A stretch of 64,000 nucleotides of DNA from Lindgomyces ingoldianus (lineage: Eukaryota > Ascomycota > Dothideomycetes > Pleosporales > Lindgomycetaceae): positions 248,603-312,602 of the forward strand of contig NW_022985163.1 of assembly GCF_010093535.1 (NCBI RefSeq), in the 5' to 3' direction. Under the pieces are notes generated by a model. The model did no database searches and was not told the origin of the DNA. It saw only the letters and a list, made by a program, of their open reading frames with translations. Made by a program: the position numbers and the translations under genes. This document shows positions 14,440-27,123 of the stretch, in pieces; positions within the stretch are counted from its first letter, which is position 1, and every line of letters begins with the position of its first letter.

Positions 14440-14757
14440 TGTTACAGTATCCTCCCTAGATCCTAGACATAACTATATTAGACGCGTACTAGAGTATTAT
14501 TAGTGCATGTCTAACATAAACATAACATAACATAGACATAAACTTAAGCATAAACTACCTTAACACTAACTAAACCTAGAATAGGCTTAATTTATACTTA
14601 AAGTGCTTAGACTTTTAAGCTAAGTATTTAATTACTAATTTCCTTCTAAACTTTTCTGTTCCTCACACAACGTCTTGTACCTACTATAATACCTCACGTA
14701 GTAATTAAACTAGACCTCCGCGAAGCTCTATAACCTTACTCGTGCATAATCGTGACA
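14440..14757 (+). repeat. 3' LTR of Gypsy-B1
   Basis: 318 bp, TGTTACAGTATCC to ATCGTGACA, followed by the ATTAG target duplication. It keeps more C and G near its end than the 5' LTR (for example CCTCCGCGAAG), so the two LTRs were mutated unequally. Confidence 0.92.
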
Positions 14758-16744
14758 ATTAGGCAGAATAGCTACTAATAGCATAGCTTATAATTAATAC
14801 TATAAAATTAGCTATAACTAAGAAAACTCTGTATAAAGCTAATTTTAGATATTCTCTGCAATATAAACTGCACAGTACATAGCTAACAGACCTACTAAAG
14901 GCTACAAGCTAGACTGCTAGGCTTCTAGAACTGCATTAGAAGCTAACTAAGAAAGCATAGTTAGCTTAGAACGCTATAGAAGAAATAGCAAACTAGAAAA
15001 GGTAGCTAGCACTAGAAATACACCTAAACAACTATGTATACCTAGACATAAAGAGCTTTAAGACACTTAGACTATTTAAAAAGCTTACTAAAAAACACAT
15101 AGAACTTTATAGAGTTATATAAACACACCCTAGCATTTATAAACTTAAGCTACTTAAGGAAATGCAAATACACCTCTAGTTTAATGTCTCTAAGCTTAAA
15201 CTTATGCTTAAGAACATCCTGCTAGTAACTACTAAATAAACAAAAAAAATATAATGTTAAATAAATCTTAGACTACTAAAAAAACAAGTACTTAATTAAA
15301 TAGAAAAGATAGCTTACTAGTAAAAGTACTTACAAACCTATTAGAAGTCTATTAAATGCCTCTTTAATTCTTTATAATTACTTAGCGTCCCTTCTAAATA
15401 AAACTATTCTAGAGAAAGTTCTCTAGACTAGAAAACATTAGCATTAGTTAAAACTATAGCAGCATTAGCTAGCTGTAATGTAGGAGGATTCTAACCTCTT
15501 AATATAGGTTAAAGAGAAGGCAAACTAGTAGCCTTTACTTTAAGCGCTTTAAGCTTATCTAAGGATAAAAAGTCTTTTTCTAAATACTTAACTCTTTAAT
15601 CTGCTAGGAGATTAAGCTGCTTTTACGCTTAGTCTTAATAAGTATTTAAGAATAAAAGCTTTAACACCTAGAAAGCCTAATAAGCAGTGTAATAAGCCTA
15701 TTTATCTAAAAAATGTTTACACTTCTTTTACTTTTTTTAATAAACATTTCTTATCTTTTTTTAGAGCTTTTTGTGCTCCTGCTTTAAATAATCTTAGGCT
15801 ATATTTAAAATAAACATGTTATAACAGCTCCTCTTTCTTAAGCACTCTACGCACTTCTTAGATAATAAGGTTATTACATAAGAAAAACTACTTAAACAGT
15901 AAAGACTGTAAGGACGCATCTTTATATAGTAAAAAAAGTTAAGATAGGCAACAGTGCAAAGGCAATAAGTAGCAGTAGAGAGATAAGAAGGCTAATAAGG
16001 CATAGTTAAAACAGATAAACATTTAAAAAGCTTACACAGAAGGGCACTTACTAATTAAAAAGAAATTCTAACACTTAGAATAGTGTAAGCACAACAGTAA
16101 GAACACTAACTAAGAAAAAAGGCTGCGTGTTATAACTTATAATTAGGCTGTAAGCAACTAATTAGCAGTTCCTTATAGTTTAAATAATTAAAGATAGAAA
16201 GTTCTTAACCTTGTCCTACACAGGTTACGTAACAAGATAGATAAGGAATAGCTTTAGCTATTAGATAGATGTATAGAAGAATGTGTTGTCTAATAAAAGA
16301 AGGCAGGATGCATGCATAGGCATGCAGCTAAATGTACACTAATAAGCCTTAGCATAAGCATGCAAAGGCCTGCAACTTCATGCTATTAAATGTATATAGT
16401 CTTAATTACAACTATAGTTAGAAGGCTGTGATTACTGTTTAGTCTTTACACATAATAGACTAAGAGGCATTAATACCTTTATAAAAAGAACATTGCTGCC
16501 TTATATATCTTACACTATATATACCTTTTATTCTATCCTTTTAGATTAGTTTACTAGCTCTCTATACAGCTGCTAGGTTAAACCACAACCTGCCTTCCTC
16601 TCTCCCGCCTTACCTATACTCTGCTAGACGGACTGTACACCCGATCCAGCTAAGTTCTCCCCCTCGCGCTAAAACCCGTCATAAGCTATAGTGCTTCTAA
16701 AAATACCATTTCGTTGAAGCAAAGATTGTAACAAGAAGTTTAAA

Positions 16745-17014
16745 GTACATAGTAATAAAAAGAAAGTAAAGAAGTAAGTATAAGCTAAAGTAAGTAAGCT
16801 ATTCTAAAGGCGCTGTAGATAGTGTAATTAGACTAGGCATAACACACAAATGTGTAAGTAAGAAGCAGAAGTAGTATTTAAATAATATTCTAGGCTATAC
16901 TATACTATATAGTGCTAGAGCGGGTTGTTATAGGCTATAATAGAGTTTGTTAGGGTGTGGTCTTAGCAAAGGTAAGTGACTTAGGTGTGTAAGCAACTCG
17001 CCTGTAAAGTACGT
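16745..17014 (+). mobile_element. Pogo right-end fragment
   Basis: It matches the last 270 bp of Pogo-2, ending in AAGTACGT followed by TA. Its left side is cut at about 16745 and no matching left end was found nearby. It lies 34 bp from the next pogo-derived element. Confidence 0.75.
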
Positions 17015-18100
17015 TAATCTTTAAGACTACTATTTAAATTTTATACTAACGTACTTCACAGGCAAGTTGCTTACACACCTAAGTTGCTTACTTTTGCTAA
17101 GACCTTACTAAACTACTCTTTCTACACTAATGCATTCCCTACAACACTACTTAGACACGCTAAAAGAATATTAAATATAGCTTACACTTTAAGCTTTTAA
17201 ATAAAACATAAAACTTTTAAAGAAATATACTATAGCTATGTACAAAGTTTTATAAAAAATAATAAATAATTATAGTGCTAGATAACCTTTATACGCTAAT
17301 TTTACAGCTAAATTATAAAGGCTAGGTAATAAAAAGAAGCAGGTAATTATTAAGACTATACTTAAGCTATATGCGTAAGGAATTTTCTTTTAAATAGCAT
17401 TTATAGCTAATATAGCTAATTTTTTACGCGCTAAGCATAATCTAGGCTATGTTTGCATAAACTAGCCTAGTATGTTTATAAAGTGTTATTTAAAGCTTAA
17501 AGTAACATTTAAGTGTAAGTATAACTATAAAAAAGCTTTTTATAAAAGTTCTAAAGTAATTTAAAGTAGGTTTAGCCTTATAGAGAATATTAAAGCTAAG
17601 TATAGCATTTAAAATAATAACATGTATAACTTTAGTAAAATAAAGTTTATAATTAGCTAAATATCTTTTAACTATACTTATACTTAAAACTTTACTTTAA
17701 GCTTTAAATAACACTTTATAAATGTACTAGGCTAGTTTATATAAACATAGCCTAGATTATGCTTAGCATATAAAGAATTAGCTATATTAGCTATAAATGC
17801 TATCTAAAAGGAAATTTCTTACATATATAGCTTAAGTATAGTCTTAATAATTACTTACTTCTTTTTATTACTTAGGTTTTATAATTTAGCTATAAAATTA
17901 GCTTATAAAGGTTATCTAGCGCTATAGTTATTTATTATCTTTTATAAGACTTTATATATAGCTATAGCACATTTCTTTAAAAGTTTTATGTTTTGTTTAA
18001 AAGCTTAAAGTGTAAGCTGTATCTAACATTCTTTTAGCGCGTCTAAGTAGTGTTATAGAGAATGTATTAGTGTAGGAAGAGTAGTTTAGTAGGGTCTTAG

Positions 18101-18418
18101 TGTCACAGTATCCTCCCTAGATCCTAGACATAACTGTATTAGACGCGTACTAGAGTATTATTAGTGCACGTCTAACATAAACACAACATAACATAGACAT
18201 AAACTTAAGCACAAACTGCCTTAACACTAACTAAACCTAAAATAGGCTTAATTTATACTTAAAGCGCTTAGACTTTTAAGCTAAGTATTTAATTACTAAT
18301 TTTCTTCTAAACCTTTTTATTTCTTACATAATGTCTTGTACTTACTATAATACCTTACATAGTAATTAAACTAGACCTTTATAAAGCTTTATAACCTTAC
18401 TTATGCATAATTATAATA
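18101..18418 (+). repeat. 5' LTR of Gypsy-B2
   Basis: 318 bp, same length as the B1 LTRs. Starts TGTCACAGTATCC; the terminal CGTGACA is mutated to TATAATA. Confidence 0.9.
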
Positions 18419-19847
18419 TTATATTATGTTAAAACTTTAGCTAAGAATAGCCTCTAAATCTAATTTAATAAGCTTAGTACTTATATAACTCTAAGCTATT
18501 AAAGTAAGCTAAAAAGCTTTTTAAAAAGCGCTTACTTTATAAAAAAGCTACTATGTTATAAACTTAAAAGCTTTTTAAAAGAACTTTAAAAAATAGCTTT
18601 ATATTATTAAGTAGTCTATTTCTACTTTAACTTTTATTATAGTAGTAAGAACTAAGAACTTACTAGCCCTAAAGCTTACTTAAAAGTTTAGAGATAGCTT
18701 AACTTTTTTTTGTCTAACACTACTTATAACTTATAACTTTTTTAACTTAGTAATAAAATCTAACTAACTTCCTAATCTCCTACTATTTAATAGAAAATAG
18801 AAAGACCTACTTTCTTTCTTATATAAGCTTTAATATAAACTTAAAGAAAATATAGACTAATTTCTTTTTAAACACTTTTAGTTACTATATACTTACTTTT
18901 AACTTAACTATAATATAATAGCTTTAATTAACTTACTAATAAATAAAAATATTATTAACTTAGATTAATTTATAGTATTTTTATAAGTAACTTATAGAAA
19001 CTTAAATAAAAAGTTAATAGCCCTAAGTTACTTAAACACTTTATAATAAAAAAAAAAGCTTTACTTTACACTTTACTAAGTTCTGCTAACTTGCATCTAA
19101 TATAGGCTTAAATAAGATAAGTCTAATTATAGCCTTATATAACTCCCTCTTAACTAAACTGTAACATGCTATAGTAAAAGAACCTCTTCTAAACAACCTT
19201 AACATGTATGTAAACCTAATTACTACCTATAATAATAACATAAAGTTCCTCTCTATATAAGCCCTAATACACGTCTAAACTAGCGCAGTTGCAAATAAGA
19301 ACTTTAATATAATAAAACTTAATTTAAATTATGCTCTAGTTAGTTCTAAAAAGTGTAAAAATTATAAAAAAAAAGTTAATGCTTTAAGTGCAGTAAGTAT
19401 AGTTATATTTTTTAAAACTACTTTATTTCTTTTTTTTAAGTCTATGTAAGTAGTGCTACTAGCACTTATTAAAGATTTTTACTATTTTAATTTTATTTTT
19501 ATAAGAGCTTTAACTTATATTTAAGCCTTAATCTCTTTTACTACTCTTAACATAGCTGCAGCTATAGTAGTAAAAGCCTGTAAAAAGGCTTATTTTAGAG
19601 CTAAGTTACACTCTAAAACTAATTTAACACTATATCTTTACTAACTTATAGGCTAAGTCCCTTACTAATAACTAAAAGTACTAAGTTAATATTCTTATAT
19701 GTTTATAATAAAAAACTATATTAGCTCTAATATAAGCTCTTATTAACTTAGAAGTAAATAGCATAGGTTACATTAATAAAAAACTAGTGTATACACTAAA
19801 TCTCTAATTAACACTACTTACTTAAATAATTTACTTAACTAGATTTA

Positions 19848-21712
19848 ACATACTTTATAGGCGAGTTGCTTACACACCTAAGTTGCTTACTTTTACTAAG
19901 ACCCTACTATACTACTTTTCCTACACTAATGCATTTCTAATAACACTACTTAAATGTGTTAAAGGAACATTAGATGCAGCTTACACTCTAGGCTTTTAAA
20001 TAAGACATAATACTTTTTAACTAACATGTTGCAGCTATCTATAAAGTCTTTTAAAAGATAATAAGTAACTAATATACTAAATAACCTTTTTAAGCTAATT
20101 ATATAGCTAACTTATAAAAGCTAAATAATAATAAAAAGTAAGTAATTATTTAGCACATACTTAAGCTACATGCATAAGGATTTCCCTCTTAGCTAGTAGC
20201 TATAGCTAATATAGCTAATTCTTTATATACTAAGCGTAATATAAGCTATATTAGTATAAACTAGCTTAATATATTTATTAACTGTTACCTAAAGCTTAAA
20301 GTAAAGTTTAAGTATAAGTACAACTATAAAAAAGCTTTTTATAAAAATTTTATAGTAATTTAAAGCTAGTTTAACTTTATAAAGAATATTAAAGCTAAGT
20401 ATAGCATCTAGAATAATAACACATACAACTTTAATAAAATAAGGTTTATAATAGGCTAGATATTTACTAGAGTAGTTATTATAGGTTTAGAGAGATAAGA
20501 ATAGCTAAAAGTAGTCTAGCTAGGTAACTAGGAGTAGACAACAGCTATCTAGAGCATTAATGCTAAAAGATAGGCTATTTTGCTTTTTATTATTTTTTAG
20601 GGTAGTAACTACTTTTTAAACTAGTATAAAAAGGAAAATTTACTTTAGAATTAAGTTATTATAATTTCTAAGTGTAGCTAGACTACTAATTAGCTTAGTC
20701 TAGACTAGTTTAAGCACTTTAACATATATATAAAAAAGTGTACTGTTAGCAGCTACTGTTTGCTAGTTATTAATAGCTATAAAAGCTATAACTTACTTTA
20801 TTTTTAGTAATACTATAAAGATAATAAAATTATTACTATTTATATACTTTTTTATTTATTACACCTTTTATAGCTACTTAATGTAGGTTGTTTTACTTCT
20901 TTAAAAAGTATATAAGCGCTAAGCTAAAAACCTTATGCGCAACTAAATTACTTATATTATAAAAATAAAGTTCCTGCTATGCTTTAAAGTAGCTTATAAT
21001 GCTATAATTACTTTTAGTAATATTTAAGAAAGGTTTTAAAGCGCTAGATTAGTTTTTTTTTAACTTATAATAAGTTATAATAGGCTTTAATGTAAAGTTA
21101 TGCACTTTATTACTACTACTACCTATATATAATAAGCTCTAGTAGTTGTAAACCTTAAGTAATACTTTAAAACTTAGGTTATAATTAATGCTTATAAAGA
21201 TAAAGATTTAAAAGTATATAAATAGTTTACTAACTTTTATAGTTAAAGTGTTTAAGAAGGTCTTAAAGAGGGTAGTAATAATTATGTATAAGCTAGTGTT
21301 AGTGTAATAAGAAATTACTAAGCTTTAAGCAGCTAATAAAGCTACTACACAACATAAATTACATAAAAAAAAGTAAATTAAGACAAAAAAAACCTTAATA
21401 ATTTAGAAAAGCTTACACTTAACAGCTTTAAAGAGGTTTAGAGCGCGCAGTAATAAAAAGAAGGTAAAGAAGTAGGTGTAAGCTAAAGTAGGTAAGCTAT
21501 CCTAAAGGCGCTACAGATAGTGTAATTAGACTAGGCATAACATGTAAATGTGTAAGTAAGAAGCAGAAGTAGTATCTAAATAATATTTTAGGCTGTACTG
21601 TACTATATAGTGCTAGAGCAGGTTGTTATGGGCTATAATAGAGTTTGTTAGGGTGGGGTCTTGGCAAAAGTAAGCAACTTAGGTGTGTGAGCGACTCGCC
21701 CATGAAGTACGT
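19848..21712 (+). mobile_element. Pogo-2: full-length pogo/Fot1-like element inside Gypsy-B2
   Basis: 1,865 bp between TA duplications (19846-19847, 21713-21714). The empty site can be read in Gypsy-B1 at about 10845 (AGATTTAATAG), confirming the insertion. Conceptual translation on + gives a pogo-type protein: a CENPB/HTH-like segment (KDFP, ANIANSL), then NFN-I-FIIG near 20440 corresponding to NFDETGFxMG, and an LERxxxP-like block. Frames are broken by many TAA/TAG. The right-hand terminal repeat is better preserved (CGACTCGCCCATG) than the left. Confidence 0.88.
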
Positions 21713-24075
21713 TAATAAAAAATAACTTAAAAAAAGTTTTATTTTTTATACTATAACTATTATAATTACCTACTAACACTATTAAGAGTAGATTAAACTC
21801 TATGTAATAAACATAAAATATTATAACCTAATTCTAAAATAACTATAGCTGTATTAGCATAAAGTTGCCTTTAATTACTAAAAGTAAGTTCTAAACTTTA
21901 ACTCTTTTTAATGCTAAGACATATGCTTACGCTTACACTTAAACAACACCTAAGTAGCACTTAATATAAAAGGTCTCTAGACCTACTTTTTAATAACCTA
22001 GAAAAAAACTACTTAAGTAAGGCTAATAAGCTAGGCCTTTTACTAAAATAAGCTATATAAAATAATTTAATAACTACTTAAACTTAAAAAAAAAAAGCTT
22101 TTAAATAATTTTTACCTACTTAATTTAAACCTAAACTAGGACTTAAACAGTAGATAGACATCTACTACATAAAACCTGCTTTATTTATAACTCTAGCTTA
22201 ATAACTAGATTATAAAATCTATGTAGTTATAATTTCTAATATAAACTAAGCTTTAGCTTCTTAAAAACATACTAACCTAAAGATAATAGTCTCTTAAGAC
22301 TACTATAACTTATTATATATTTTTTTTAAAACAAGTTTAATAAGCTTTTAATATAATATCTATATAATTACTAAATAACTTTTAAGCCTAGTAAATAACC
22401 TAGTTATAGGCTACTATATAAAATGTTACTAAATAAATTAAAAGTGCTTTAAAAATACTTTAATAAGAACTTAAAAAAAAGGTTTATTTAAGCTAGCTTT
22501 TTACTAGTAGTGTTACTTATACTATTTATAAAAAAACTTAAAGGTAAGCTTTAATTTTATGTTTACTACTAAAAACTAAACACTATTACTATTAAAAACT
22601 AATACTTAATTTCTTTTTTATAAAAAACTCTAAGCTAACTAAGTAAAGTAAAGTATTTTATAAAGTTAGATATTATTACTACCTTTAATAAGCTAAAGAT
22701 AGTAAAGAGTAATAAGTAGCTAATAGTATTTTAGACCTAATATAAACTATTTAAGTACTTAGTAATGCCCTTTAGCTTAGCTAACACGCCTAGTACTTTT
22801 TAACATTTTATAAATAACTTACTTTAACCCTACCTAAACATGTTCTACCCTATGTATATTAATAATATTCTAATTTATAGTAATAGCTTTTTAAAGTATA
22901 AACAGCATATACACCTAGTGCTAAAGGCTATAAAAGAAGTAAGTCTATAACTTAATATAAATAAATGTAAGTTCTACTATTTAAAAGTTATGTATTTAGA
23001 ATATGTAATCTTTATAGATAGTATTTAAATAGACCTTATTAAAGTTTAGACTGTGCTAGATTAGTAATACTTAAAAGACATAAAAAATATTTAAGCTTTT
23101 ATAAAATTTACTAACTTTTACTAATAATTTATTAATAACTTTTTATAGCTAGTAAGCCTTATAATTACATTTACTAAAAAAAGAATTTAATTTAACTTTA
23201 ACTTAAATTACTAATAGTTCTTTAACTAGCTAAAGAAAGCTTTTACTAAAGCTTTAATACTTTACTACTTTAACTTTAAACTACTAATACTTATAAAAGC
23301 TAATGCCTTAGACTACATAGTAGCAGAAGTTTTTTTCTAGACTAAGCTAAATAGAACTATTAAGCCTATTACATACTTTTTAAAAAGAATAAGCTTTACA
23401 GAAGGTAATTATAAAATTTATAATAAAAAATTACTTACTATAGTACACTGCTTTAAATAATAGCAACTTAAACTAGAAGGTGCAGCGTATCTAATATAGG
23501 TTCTATCTAACTATAAGAACTTATAGTACTTTATAACTATAAAATAACTTAGCTACTAATAAGCTTATTAGTTTAAATACTTATTTTATTTTAATTTTAA
23601 GATTACTTATTATCTTAGTTAAAATAAAGAGAAACTAAATGCTTTTATAAAGCAATCTTAAAATATTCTTACTTAAAAAAAAGTGTAAAAGGTTTAACAC
23701 TAAACTTTACTTTAATTTAAGTTATTTTTAAACCTTAACTTAAATAAAATAAATTAAATAATTAATTAAATTATTACTAATAAGTATTTAAATAATAAAT
23801 TTATCTAAAAAACTTTAGACTTACTCTAAAACAGCACTAGTTAGTTAAAAAAGGTAACACTAGCTAACTATAAAAACTAAAATAGTAAGCTATATTACTA
23901 TAACTAACTTATAATTTTTAATTTTAATAAACTAAGAATTAAACTACTCTAAATTATACATAACTTGCCTGTTAGAGGATACTTAGGCAGAGAAAAGACT
24001 CTTAACCTACTACAGAGAGAGTACTACTAGCCCTGCATGTTCTATACTGTACGCTAATATGTATTATGTTGCTAT

Positions 24076-24085
24076 NNNNNNNNNN
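24076..24085. other. Assembly gap (10 N) between exact 88-bp duplicates
   Basis: 23988-24075 and 24086-24173 are identical. The matching place in Gypsy-B1 (about 13115-13202) has the segment only once, so the gap most likely marks two overlapping contigs that were not merged. Confidence 0.9.
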
Positions 24086-25406
24086 CAGAGAAAAGACTCT
24101 TAACCTACTACAGAGAGAGTACTACTAGCCCTGCATGTTCTATACTGTACGCTAATATGTATTATGTTGCTATACTTACTATAAAGTAAAAGCCTTTTAA
24201 GAAAAGTATAATAGCCTACTTAAACTACTTCTAATCCTTAAATAAGCTTAAAAAAATATATTAATTAATTTTATTATAAACTTACCTTTATTTAAAAAGT
24301 ATATAAATATTATAGTAGTTATTAATTACTTAACTAAGTATTAATACTTAATACTATGTTTTTTTATAACTACCCTTAATATAGCCTAGTTATTCTACTA
24401 ATACATATAAGTTTACTACAGCCTGCCTAATATAATTATATTAGACAGAGGTACGCAGTTTGTTTTAGCCTTCTAGAATAAACTTTATAAATAGCTCTAA
24501 ATTATCTTTTATCTATCTATAGCTTTTTACCTAGAGACTAATAGCTAGACTAAGAATATAAACACTATAATAAAATAAGTCTTATAAGTGTATATAAACT
24601 ACTAGTAGAATAACTAAGTAAAATAGTTAGCTACAGCATAGTTTAAAGCTAATAACATAATATTTAAATTAATATAAGTATTCTTATTTTTAGTAAACTA
24701 TAAATACTACTTTTAAATAAGATTTAAACTACTTTTAAATACTCTCTAACTAACTTATTAATTTATATAAGTAATAGATGTAAATAGACTTATTAATAAA
24801 ATTTAAAATATATTTAAATATGTTTATAAAAAGCTTACATAGGCTTAAGCTTTTTAATAAGAGTACATAAACTAATTCTAAACTTCTACTTTTATATATG
24901 CAGCTAGTAAGAAAGTCTAGCTAGACACTAAAAATATTTAAATAAACTAATAATTAAAAAAACTTAATTAGAAAAACTTTAGCCCTTTTATAGTAGCTTA
25001 TATAGTCTTATTACACACTTACTAATTAATCCTACCTAATAGCATAAAGATACACCCTATGTTCTATGTATTATTACTGCGCTAAGTAGCCTCTAAATTT
25101 AACTATTTACTTAGATAGCTAAACTTACTACCTAAACTTATTATTATAAATAATAAACTAGAATATGTTATAAAAAATGTTAAATAAATCTAGTTTAATA
25201 AAAAAAAACATATCTATAAATACTTTATAAAATAGACTAGATATAATAAACTATTATAAAAACCTATAGAAGCTTTATAAAAGAACTTTATAGTAACTTA
25301 ATTTTATGCTTAATACTTATCTAAACTAAACTTATACTCTAATAAAGACAACTTAATGCTAGAACTACTAATGTAAAAGATTCTCTTTTTAATAAGGGGA
25401 GAGTAC

Positions 25407-25724
25407 TATTACAGTATCCTCTCTAGATCCTAGACATAACTGTATTAGACATGTACTAGAGTATTATTAGTGCACATCTAACATAAATACAACATAATAT
25501 AGACATAAACTTAAGTATAAACTGCTTTAACACTAACTAAAATAAAAATAAGCTTAATTTATACTTAAAGTGCTTAGACTTTTAAGCTAAGTATTTAATT
25601 ACTAATTTTTTTTTAAACTTTTCTATTCCTTACACAACGTCTTGTACCTACTATAATACCTTACATAGTAATTAAACTAGACCTCTGTGAAGCTCTATAA
25701 CCTTACTTGTGCACAATCGTGACA
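25407..25724 (+). repeat. 3' LTR of Gypsy-B2
   Basis: 318 bp; the leading TGTTACAG is mutated to TATTACAG; ends ATCGTGACA followed by the CTTAG duplication. Confidence 0.9.
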
Positions 25725-25779
25725 CTTAGCAAAAGTAAGCAACTTAGGTGTGTAAGCAACTCGCCTGTGAAGTACGTTA

Positions 25780-26046
25780 AAGAATAAGCTTTTTTTATAC
25801 TCATAGCTTTAAATTACTATATAAATAGTAAAGTGTAAAACTAGAATAGCCTCTCTAGTAATAAAATTTAATGCTTATATAAAAGCTTAAAAAGATAATA
25901 ATTTAATAACTAAAAAAGTAAAATACTATTAAATAATTAGTTATATAAAAGTCTTTTAAATAATATTTTTATCTAGATAAGCTCTAAACATAGTATTTTA
26001 TATATCTTCTTTTATATAAGGTTCTACGCAGTTTTATAGCTCTTAG
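25780..26046. other. AT-rich stretch, no recognisable feature
   Basis: RIP-like AT-rich sequence between the foldback pogo element and the inverted repeat at 26047. I see no coding signal or terminal repeats in it. Confidence 0.5.
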
Positions 26047-26630
26047 TATAAGGCTAGATGCTCTAGAACAGGCTAGTATAGCCTTACTTAACCTGTTTAG
26101 GGGTCACATGACCTGTACTTTGTATATAAGCATGAATCCTAACAAGCAAGGTTTGGCAGCGATTCGTCTCTCTTACAATACACTTCTATCTTTCTCCGAA
26201 ACCTTGCTCTTAGTGCTATCTATGCTACCTACTATCCTATCTTTAGACTTAGAATTTAATAGCACCTGCTTATTATATAAAAGAAAAAGTACTTTTTACT
26301 AAAACTTAGTAGTTAAATTTTAAGTGCTTTTAAAAGTTTATAATAACTTTTAAAGTATAGTTATAATTATAAAAATTATAGTATTAGAGAAGACAGCTAT
26401 TTTGTTTAGTAAGTTTATTAGACATTAGTGTAAAGATAGGATAGTAAGTAGCACAGATAGCACTGAGAGCAAGCTTTCAGAGAAAGATAGGAGTGTATTG
26501 TAAGAGAGACGAATCGCTGCCAAGCCTCGCTTGTTAGGATTCATGCTTATATACGAAGCACAGGTCATGTGACCTCCAAACAGGTTAGGGGAGGCCATAC
26601 TAGCCTGTTCTAGGACATCCAGCCTTATAA
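26047..26630. repeat. Long inverted repeat, two ~200-bp arms
   Basis: Arm 26047-26247 is the reverse complement of 26431-26630 with scattered differences, around a 183-bp AT-rich spacer. Each arm holds a GGTCACATGACC-type palindrome, a TATATAAGC TATA-like box 20 bp beyond it, and a stretch rich in CTCTCTTAC. Both arms keep a similar short open frame (M-NPNK-GLAAIRLSYNTLLSFSE), but this is most simply explained as shared repeat sequence. It could be two promoter-bearing solo LTRs in inverse orientation or a foldback element; no clean TG...CA ends or target duplication were found. Confidence 0.75.
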
Positions 26631-27123
26631 TTAGTCGTTGTATAAGGTTTCTAAAGTTACTACTCTTATTTTTAGGCACTAGAGTTAAGCTTAATTTATA
26701 AAATTTTATTATCTAAAACTTTTAAAGTTATTTTATTAATAGAGAAGTAAATTTTTAGCTAAGACTATAGTTAAATTAATTTAAGAATCTAATCTAGATT
26801 TAGAATAGCGTGGATTCGGATCAATCCACGAATCGGATCGATCTATCGCCGGCACTGCTGGTGAGGGCACGGCCCGCAGAGCGCACATCACGTGATCATC
26901 CGAAACAGGTATAGTGCGATCGCAGGACTTGGCAAAACAGTCGCAAGACTTGGCAACACGATCGCAAAGCAGTCGCAGGCTTGGCCTGCGACCATTGTGC
27001 AGCACTTGCGATCACTACTAGGTATATAGTCTCGACTCCCCACCTCTGGTGGAAGGTCGTGGTTATTCTTCAACACAGGACACAGTCCTAGGTATAGCAA
27101 TATATCTGATATCCTTCCTAACT
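26631..27123. other. Transition region with short direct repeats
   Basis: Composition changes from AT-rich to balanced near 26800. 26915-26985 contains two copies of a 21-bp unit (CGCAAGACTTGGCA core) and partial copies. 26855-26945 is similar, in reverse complement, to 40112-40195. No gene recognised. Confidence 0.5.

Larger units (their letters stand above)
9093..14757 (+). mobile_element. Gypsy-B1: complete Ty3/gypsy retrotransposon, RIP-degraded
   Basis: 5,665 bp with two 318-bp LTRs, a 5-bp target duplication ATTAG (9088-9092 and 14758-14762) and a polypurine tract of G residues at about 14427-14438 immediately before the 3' LTR, which sets the + orientation. It lies inside the integrase of Gypsy-A, whose reading resumes on the other side. 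Gypsy-B2 (18101-25724) is a second copy of the same family at another site. Confidence 0.93.
5330..15240 (+). pseudogene. Gypsy-A pol remnant (RT, RNase H, integrase)
   Basis: Conceptual translation with stops read through shows a gypsy polyprotein. RT lies at 5340-5960 (LRPLIKAQKKAL, ARGYIRESNS, FAKKKNKKVRVC, YLDNIFIY where YLDDILIY is usual). The RNase H segment follows at about 7990-8160 (VHTNAS, IAYYLAKF, NYTILDKELKAIV). The integrase core is at about 8930-9090 (RHLGIN, TAYYLQTDRQIE matching the usual TAYHPQTDGQTE). After Gypsy-B1 the integrase continues as AEWL-like, then a tail to about 15240. Nearly every former Gln and Trp codon is now TAA or TAG. It is dead. Confidence 0.82.
4904..16735 (+). 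mobile_element. Gypsy-A: Ty3/gypsy remnant, host of three later insertions
   Basis: This is the oldest layer of the left block. Copia-1 cuts its 5' side, Pogo-1 (5961-7826) splits the reverse transcriptase and Gypsy-B1 (9093-14757) splits the integrase. When the insertions are removed the reading resumes on both sides. No LTR of its own could be paired, so both ends are uncertain. 15240-16735 holds no recognisable coding. 16560-16735 is much less mutated (YCR triplets present) and may be 3' UTR, LTR or unrelated flank. Confidence 0.75.
18101..25724 (+). mobile_element. Gypsy-B2: second copy of the Gypsy-B family, interrupted by Pogo-2
   Basis: LTRs at 18101-18418 and 25407-25724, target duplication CTTAG (18096-18100 and 25725-25729). 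Internal order matches Gypsy-B1: zinc knuckle near 19360-19400, RT at about 22400-22870, RNase H and integrase at about 23200-24830, then a purine-rich tract at about 25394-25406. It is more heavily mutated than B1 over most of its length. Pogo-2 and an assembly gap lie within it. Confidence 0.92.
17049..25777. mobile_element. Pogo foldback derivative, interrupted by Gypsy-B2
   Basis: Both ends begin with the same (transposase 5') end of the pogo element, in opposite orientation, flanked by TA (17047-17048, 25778-25779). The left arm is about 620 bp (17049-17670). The right arm is about 17672-18095 plus 25730-25777, so without the gypsy insertion the element would be about 1.1 kb and would consist of two unequal head-to-head arms with almost no unique centre. 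It lacks the transposase 3' half and must have been mobilised in trans if it moved in this form. Confidence 0.75.

Noticed and set aside
26108..26679. Two similar small proteins in opposite orientation
   Set aside because: Frames fall in the arms of an inverted repeat; similarity is at DNA level and no start or intron context supports genes.
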